Of a stretch of 17,970 bases of DNA, positions 14,291-17,970 are shown piece after piece; position 1 is the stretch's first letter; each line of letters starts with the position of its first letter. The position numbers were made by a program, and so were the translations under genes. The notes beneath the pieces are model-generated. The model saw nothing but the letters and a program-made list of their open reading frames with translations. It searched no databases and was not told the DNA's origin. Source of the stretch: an uncultured Lewinella sp. (GTDB lineage Bacteria; Bacteroidota; Bacteroidia; Chitinophagales; Saprospiraceae); assembly GCA_938021455.1 (NCBI GenBank), contig CALIGP010000222.1, positions 1-17,970 of the forward strand, given 5' to 3'.

Positions 14291-15202
14291 TCACTCCAAT
14301 TCTTTCAACAAAGTACTAGCCGCTAATTTCCCTAATGAATTAGAGGCTAAAGGACTTGCACCAGTGATTAACCTCCTATCCAAACAAACGGTATTATCGG
14401 ACGCGGTATTCATAATATTAGCGCCTAAACTTTTTAGCTTTTCGCTCAAGCCCCGGGGCATATCACCGGGCAAATACCCAATCATAGGTGTCTGCTTATC
14501 CACAGCGTCTGGGAATACGGCCATATTGTAACCTTCATAGAGAAACTCTTGACCATCTAGTGTAGTTGACAGAAGAGCGCCTGGGCCATGACAAAGCGTT
14601 ATGGTAAACAGGTCGTTCTCATGTGCCCAACGCAGTGCTTTGCCAACGTTTCGATCTTCAGGAATACCTAGCATGGCTCCATGTCCGCCAGGCACAAAGA
14701 CTGCTGCGTAAGATGCAGCTGCGATGGAGTTGGTGAAGGAGGTATCAACAAACTCTTGCAGTTTTTTGGGCTGCTCAAAGCTTGACTTGTATTCATTGTA
14801 GATAGACTTCACGTATTCATCTTTGCCCGGAAACGCCCACATTTCAAATACTACAGGTTTTCCGGTTGGGGTAACTATTTCAAAATCGAACCCAGCATTT
14901 TTAAGGTGTAACATCGGCAACAGAGCTTCTACAGGATGGTTTCCAGTAGAAAACATTCTACCATTTTCCATGGTCATGTTTTTTTGCTCTGTAAAAATCA
15001 CCAAAATCTTCGACCTCTCTCCTTGATATTTCGTGTAGGAAACATTTTCAAAGTCACTAACTTCAACAGTAGCTAAAGTTAAAGCGAGCGTTGATGGGCT
15101 ATAAGAACCATCCACCTCTAGTTTTGGTCGGGTTGTAAAGTACAGTGCAATAAAAGCAATAAAAATAATGCCTACTAGGCCAATTAAGATTTTCTTCATC
15201 AT
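14291..15202 (-). CDS. Membrane-anchored Hsp31/HchA-like protein (DJ-1/PfpI superfamily)
   Basis: A 303-residue protein. Residues 1-28 (MMKKILIGLVGIIFIAFIALYF) form a membrane anchor or uncleaved signal, absent from cytosolic Escherichia coli Hsp31. The rest follows HchA closely: FSTGNHPVEALLPMLHLKNAGFDFEIVTPTGKP, FEMWAFPGKDEYV, AAVFVPGGHGAMLGIPED, ITLCHGPGALL with the nucleophile Cys-His, VFPDAVDKQTPMIGYLPGDMP with the acidic residue, and LITGASPLASNSLGKLAA. Hsp31 proteins are holding chaperones and glyoxalase III/deglycases acting on methylglyoxal and glycated products. The anchor suggests a periplasmic version. The ATG at 15202 is preferred to an in-frame TTG at 15223; ATG at 15199 is equally possible. 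It lies 53 nt downstream of the Crp/Fnr regulator on the same strand. Confidence 0.88.
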   Translation of the reverse strand: MMKKILIGLVGIIFIAFIALYFTTRPKLEVDGSYSPSTLALTLATVEVSDFENVSYTKYQGERSKILVIFTEQKNMTMENGRMFSTGNHPVEALLPMLHLKNAGFDFEIVTPTGKPVVFEMWAFPGKDEYVKSIYNEYKSSFEQPKKLQEFVDTSFTNSIAAASYAAVFVPGGHGAMLGIPEDRNVGKALRWAHENDLFTITLCHGPGALLSTTLDGQEFLYEGYNMAVFPDAVDKQTPMIGYLPGDMPRGLSEKLKSLGANIMNTASDNTVCLDRRLITGASPLASNSLGKLAASTLLKELE

Positions 15203-15255
15203 GGTTTTAATTATTTCACGCAAAATTAAAGCCCGATTAAGGAATAAAAATTGAC

Positions 15256-15843
15256 CTATGGTAAGATACTTTTTTTAGCTTTTTCAACCCTTACACGACT
15301 CAAGCTTTCTTGTGTGACACCTAAATAAGAGGCGATGTGATAATTTCGAGCATATTGTTCTACATCCGGGTATTGTTCTAAAAAAAAATCATATCTCTCC
15401 GAAGCCGTCAGCTGTAACTGGTTCAATATTCTTTTATACAAACTAACTAAATGACGCTCTAAGAGCCCCCTTTGAAAGGGCTCGTATTCCGGGAAGCGTG
15501 CAAGAGTCTCGTTAAGTTCTTTAGCCCTAAATTCAATAATACTTGCTTTTTTCAGGCATTCTATCGTTAGTGTAGCAGGTTCATTATTATGAATAGCAAT
15601 GTAATCACTTATCCACCAATTTTTAACGGCAAATTGTAAGGTATGCTCTTTCCCTTTTTTGTCGGTGCAATAGGATCTCAGGCACCCACTTGTCACAAAA
15701 TATATTCGTTCTACACTTTGCCCCTCCTGTATTAGCCTTTCCCCTTTAGAAAAAGTCTTCTTTTTAGAGATAGACCGTAGGTATTCTTCGGCTTCAGAAC
15801 TTAGACGTATGCTACCTTTTATTTTTTCTATTAGTTCTTCCAA
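15256..15843 (-). CDS. Crp/Fnr-family transcriptional regulator
   Basis: A 195-residue protein. A cyclic-nucleotide-binding-like beta-roll spans about residues 20-115 (FSKGERLIQEGQSVERIYFVTSGCLRSYCTDKKGKEHTLQFAVKNWWISDY...). A long dimer helix follows, then a C-terminal helix-turn-helix (HIASYLGVTQESLSRVRVEK). The phosphate-binding arginine/serine pair typical of cAMP binding is not evident, as in many Bacteroidota members, so the effector is unknown. The start is TTG at 15843: no ATG or GTG lies upstream in frame, and TTG gives the normal family N-terminus (EELIEKIKGSIRLSSEAEEYL). It probably regulates the Hsp31-like gene directly downstream. A weak -7-like TAATGTTG at 15877-15870 lies 27 nt upstream of the start. 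Confidence 0.88.
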   Translation of the reverse strand: MEELIEKIKGSIRLSSEAEEYLRSISKKKTFSKGERLIQEGQSVERIYFVTSGCLRSYCTDKKGKEHTLQFAVKNWWISDYIAIHNNEPATLTIECLKKASIIEFRAKELNETLARFPEYEPFQRGLLERHLVSLYKRILNQLQLTASERYDFFLEQYPDVEQYARNYHIASYLGVTQESLSRVRVEKAKKSILP

Positions 15844-15874
15844 TTCTCTGGTTTTATTTTGGTCGTTTACAACA

Positions 15875-16015
15875 TTAAGAGCGTGTCTAATCTTAACACT
15901 TTGGCCTGCCTATGCCAATAACATGAGCGATTCGGTCTGTCCCCAAAGTGGAGATTGATCGTGGAGGGAGTAAACAGCAACCGAAGTGCCCCACCGTAGA
16001 CAGCGCAAAAGCTGA
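15875..16015. pseudogene. Possible decayed IS5-type insertion sequence remnant
   Basis: TTAA followed by GAGCGTGTCTAATC (15875-15892) looks like a target site plus the end of an IS5-type element. From 15951 the plus strand can be read as EIDRGGSKQQPKCPTVDSAKAER, which recalls the segment before the first catalytic Asp (P-S/T-x-x-x-DSQS) of IS5-family transposases. There is no open frame and no second end was found. The rest of the 190-nt gap 15844-16033 holds nothing I recognise. Confidence 0.3.
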
Positions 16016-16033
16016 GCGCTTTATCTGCTACTT

Positions 16034-16897
16034 CTACTCAAAAAAGACCTTCTCCCCCACCATTTCCAAACTCATCTCCCAAAGAATCCGAGCCTCGTCC
16101 CGATCATAGGAACTAGAGTAGGATTTCTTGGGTGCGCAGTCATCCCAGTACTGCCCGGACTGATCTTCGAGGCCAGGCTCAGTGGCGAGGAAGATGCTGG
16201 TGGCCGCCCCTTGGGCGGGCGTTTTGTTCCCGCTCATGCGCCGCCGGACTTTCCAGGCAACGCTGTGCAGCCAGGTGTTTCCTTTGATACCGATATCGGT
16301 TTGTACTAACCCGGGCTGGACGGCGAAGATGGTTGGGTAATCATCGCTTGGTCGCTGGCGGTTATACTCGTAGCAGAAAAGGACATTAGCCAGTTTGCTT
16401 TGGGCGTAAGATCTCAGGCCGTGGTAGTTCCCGTCCAGGTTGATGTTATCGAAGAACATCCCCTTGATCTGCTTATGGCTGTCAGAGGCAACACAAACGA
16501 CCCGGCTTCCGGGCGCTGCCCGGAGGGAAGGCATCAGCAACTTCGTGAGCAGGAAGTACGCCAGGTGATTAATGGCGAAGGTTTTCTCTACGCCTTCGGC
16601 TGTCAACTCTTGTTTGGAGTTCCAGACACCGGCATTATTGATCAAGACGTTCAGGCGGGGAGCCATGGCTTTGACCTCTTCGGCGAGCTGGCGCACTTGC
16701 GACAGTTCTCCGAGGTCGGCCACAACGGTTTTGAGTTGGGCGTCTGCTTTTCTTTCGAGGATGCTGGCGGCAGCGGCCTCCACTTTTTCGCGATTACGAC
16801 CGTGTAGGATAACGGTGTAACCACGGCCGGCAAGATCACGGGCGGTAGCGAAGCCGATGCCTCCGGTAGCTCCGGTAATGAGGACTGTTTTGTGCAT
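16034..16897 (-). CDS. Short-chain dehydrogenase/reductase, retinol-dehydrogenase-like
   Basis: A 287-residue classical SDR. The cofactor loop TGATGGIG is at residues 8-15. HGRNREKV marks likely NADP preference through the Arg after the second strand. VADLGELSQV, then NNAG at about 87-90, active-site Ser in VVCVASDSHK and the catalytic YAQSK follow in order, and VQPGLVQTDI ends the core. The protein is cytosolic, with no targeting signal. Family members of this length reduce or oxidise ketones, retinoid-like lipids or protochlorophyllide; the substrate is not predictable. The ATG at 16897 places the glycine-rich loop at the usual distance. It is transcribed divergently from the lipoprotein gene at 16996. 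Confidence 0.92.
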   Translation of the reverse strand: MHKTVLITGATGGIGFATARDLAGRGYTVILHGRNREKVEAAAASILERKADAQLKTVVADLGELSQVRQLAEEVKAMAPRLNVLINNAGVWNSKQELTAEGVEKTFAINHLAYFLLTKLLMPSLRAAPGSRVVCVASDSHKQIKGMFFDNINLDGNYHGLRSYAQSKLANVLFCYEYNRQRPSDDYPTIFAVQPGLVQTDIGIKGNTWLHSVAWKVRRRMSGNKTPAQGAATSIFLATEPGLEDQSGQYWDDCAPKKSYSSSYDRDEARILWEMSLEMVGEKVFFE

Positions 16898-16995
16898 AGG
16901 TTATTTGTGGGAATAGTCGGCAAGTTACTTCAGCGGCAAGGGATAGTCATCCTTTCCGCGATTTAAGGGTTACGCTATTGCACTAATCTTACACT

Positions 16996-17811
16996 ATGCT
17001 ACGCTTGCTTGTTTCCGCTCTACTTCTTGCCTGCCTATTTACCACCTGCCAGCAGGCCACTAATTCCGCTACTGATGAAGTGGAAACCACCCTTGCACCC
17101 GCGTCCGCGCCAGCGACTCTTGCCTCTGCCAAAGTACTTGACCCCGCTGCCGTCAGCATCCTTGACCGCGCCCATGAAGCGCACGGTGGCCAGCGCTTCA
17201 ACAAAGCGAACTACGGCTTTACCTTCCGGGATAAGCAGTTTGAGTTTATTACAGAAGACGGAACCGAGCTCTACAGCAGTTTCTACGAGAAAGAGGGTAA
17301 AACCTACTACGACCGAATCGAGGGCGGCTCTTTTTACCGCCTAATCGACGATACCAAGCAGACACTCAGCGAAAAGGAAACCAACACCGGATTTGAGGCG
17401 CTCAACTCCGTCATCTACTTTGCGACTCTACCCCACAAGCTACGCGACCCGGCCGTTAATCTCTACACCGCAGGTACCGCCACCATCAAAGGGAAGGCCT
17501 ACGATGTGCTCAAAGTCAACTTCGATGAGGAAGGCGGCGGCGTGGACCACGACGATAATTTTCTGTATTGGATCAACCAGGAAACCAACCGGATCGACTA
17601 TCTCGCCTATGATTACAAAACCAATAAGGGTGGTGTTCGCTTTCGCTCTGCCTTCAACCCGCGGGTAGTCACAGGTGTGCTGTTTCAGGATTACGTTAAT
17701 TATATGGCGCCAGTCGGAACGGCGCTAATCGACCTTCCCGCTCTCTACGAAGAGGACAAGCTGAAGGAGCTATCGATTATTGCTACGGAGGAAGTCGTTC
17801 AGCTGGATTAG
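16996..17811 (+). CDS. DUF6503-like lipoprotein
   Basis: A 271-residue protein with a lipoprotein-type N-terminus (MLRLLVSALLLACLFTTCQQ; lipobox near LFTTC, Cys18). An A/T/P-rich linker to about residue 47 follows. The folded part opens ILDRAHEAHGGQRFNKANYGFTFRDKQFEF, the pattern of the DUF6503 family in Bacteroidota, which resembles LolA/LolB-like half-barrels. It continues with YYDRIEGGSFYRLIDD, YDVLKVNFDEEGGGVDHDDNFLYWINQETNRIDYLAY and GVLFQDYVNYM. It is probably anchored in the outer membrane or facing the periplasm; no enzymatic motif is evident. ATG at 16996. It is followed by composite element C, whose hairpin probably terminates it. Confidence 0.82.
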   Translation: MLRLLVSALLLACLFTTCQQATNSATDEVETTLAPASAPATLASAKVLDPAAVSILDRAHEAHGGQRFNKANYGFTFRDKQFEFITEDGTELYSSFYEKEGKTYYDRIEGGSFYRLIDDTKQTLSEKETNTGFEALNSVIYFATLPHKLRDPAVNLYTAGTATIKGKAYDVLKVNFDEEGGGVDHDDNFLYWINQETNRIDYLAYDYKTNKGGVRFRSAFNPRVVTGVLFQDYVNYMAPVGTALIDLPALYEEDKLKELSIIATEEVVQLD

Positions 17812-17836
17812 TGGAGTCTCGTTCGAGGTAAAACAT

Positions 17837-17970
17837 GAGTCATCCCGGAGTTTGGGCAACATTTCCTGTATTTTCTCCCCTGTACCCAGTTTGGTTGGCA
17901 TAAAAAAGCGATCAGCGGACAGCATTCAGAGCTGTTTTGCCTGAATGCTGTCCGCTGATCGCTAAAACCC
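17837..17970 (+). repeat. Composite intergenic repeat element, copy C (right end outside window)
   Basis: It starts with GAGTCATCCCGGAGTTTGGG at 17837-17856, nearly identical to the start of copy A on the minus strand. The hairpin is at 17907-17963, and CGCTAAAA begins the 3' segment before the window ends. The AAAACATAGTCAT end box is expected about 17 nt beyond 17970. Confidence 0.75.
17907..17963. terminator. Heptamer-built hairpin of element C, probable terminator
   Basis: A perfect 23-bp stem (17907-17929 with 17941-17963) closes the 11-nt loop AGCTGTTTTGC. Each arm has three AGCNNNC heptamers, AGCGATC, AGCGGAC and AGCATTC, plus AG. An A-run of six precedes it and AAAA follows. It lies 95 nt after the stop of the DUF6503-like gene. 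Confidence 0.75.

Noticed and set aside
1..17970. tRNA or rRNA genes
   Set aside because: No cloverleaf with a TTC-type T-loop and no rRNA-like conserved stretches were recognised by eye on either strand.

Overview
The window looks like a chromosomal segment from a Bacteroidota bacterium, most likely a marine Saprospiria/Lewinella-type organism. Four things point there. One gene carries a C-terminal type IX secretion (Por) sorting domain. There is a ppiC / lipoprotein / surA periplasmic chaperone operon of Bacteroidota type. Promoters, where visible, have the TAnnTTTG -7 box, and leaders lack Shine-Dalgarno sequences. A Bacteroidota-type small lipoprotein lies near the right end. No rRNA, tRNA, CRISPR array or intact transposase was seen.

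Layout. 1-750 (-): 3'-truncated SAM methyltransferase of the sarcosine/dimethylglycine N-methyltransferase type, apparently starting at ATT. 876-1761 (-): GNAT acetyltransferase followed by a VOC protein. 1923-4013 (+): secreted Asp-box (BNR) repeat protein with a T9SS tail. 4210-4749 (-): RimJ/RimL-like GNAT. 4802-4970: a 169-bp foldback MITE whose edge supplies the stop codon of the next gene. 4966-6566 (-): vWA protein translationally coupled to a small secreted protein. 6626-7394: a GxxExxY PD-(D/E)XK protein bracketed by inverted copies of a G/A-rich repeat. 7397-8044 (-): hemD. 8183-12421 (+): ppiC, lipoprotein, surA. 12635-14053 (+): two small related-looking cytosolic proteins and a DUF3703 protein. 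14291-15843 (-): Crp/Fnr regulator followed by a membrane-anchored Hsp31/HchA-like protein. 15875-16015: possible IS5-type remnant. 16034-16897 (-): short-chain dehydrogenase. 16996-17811 (+): DUF6503-like lipoprotein.

How the genes work together. The clearest functional unit is the ppiC-lipoprotein-surA operon, which should escort outer-membrane and T9SS-exported proteins across the periplasm; the T9SS cargo protein at 1923-4013 is a plausible client type. The Crp/Fnr-Hsp31 pair looks like a stress or carbonyl-detoxification unit. The vWA protein and its secreted partner form a second coupled unit.

The most striking non-coding content is a family of intergenic elements of about 150-160 bp. 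Copies lie at 4049-4208 (minus orientation), 14094-14241 (plus) and 17837 to the window end (plus). Each has a GTCATCCC box, a central long hairpin whose arms are strings of 7-nt units of form AGCNNNC, and (in the two complete copies) an AAAACATAGTCAT end box at identical spacing. The number and identity of heptamers differ between copies, yet the two arms of each copy almost always change together. I regard this as the best candidate for an undescribed element in the window.
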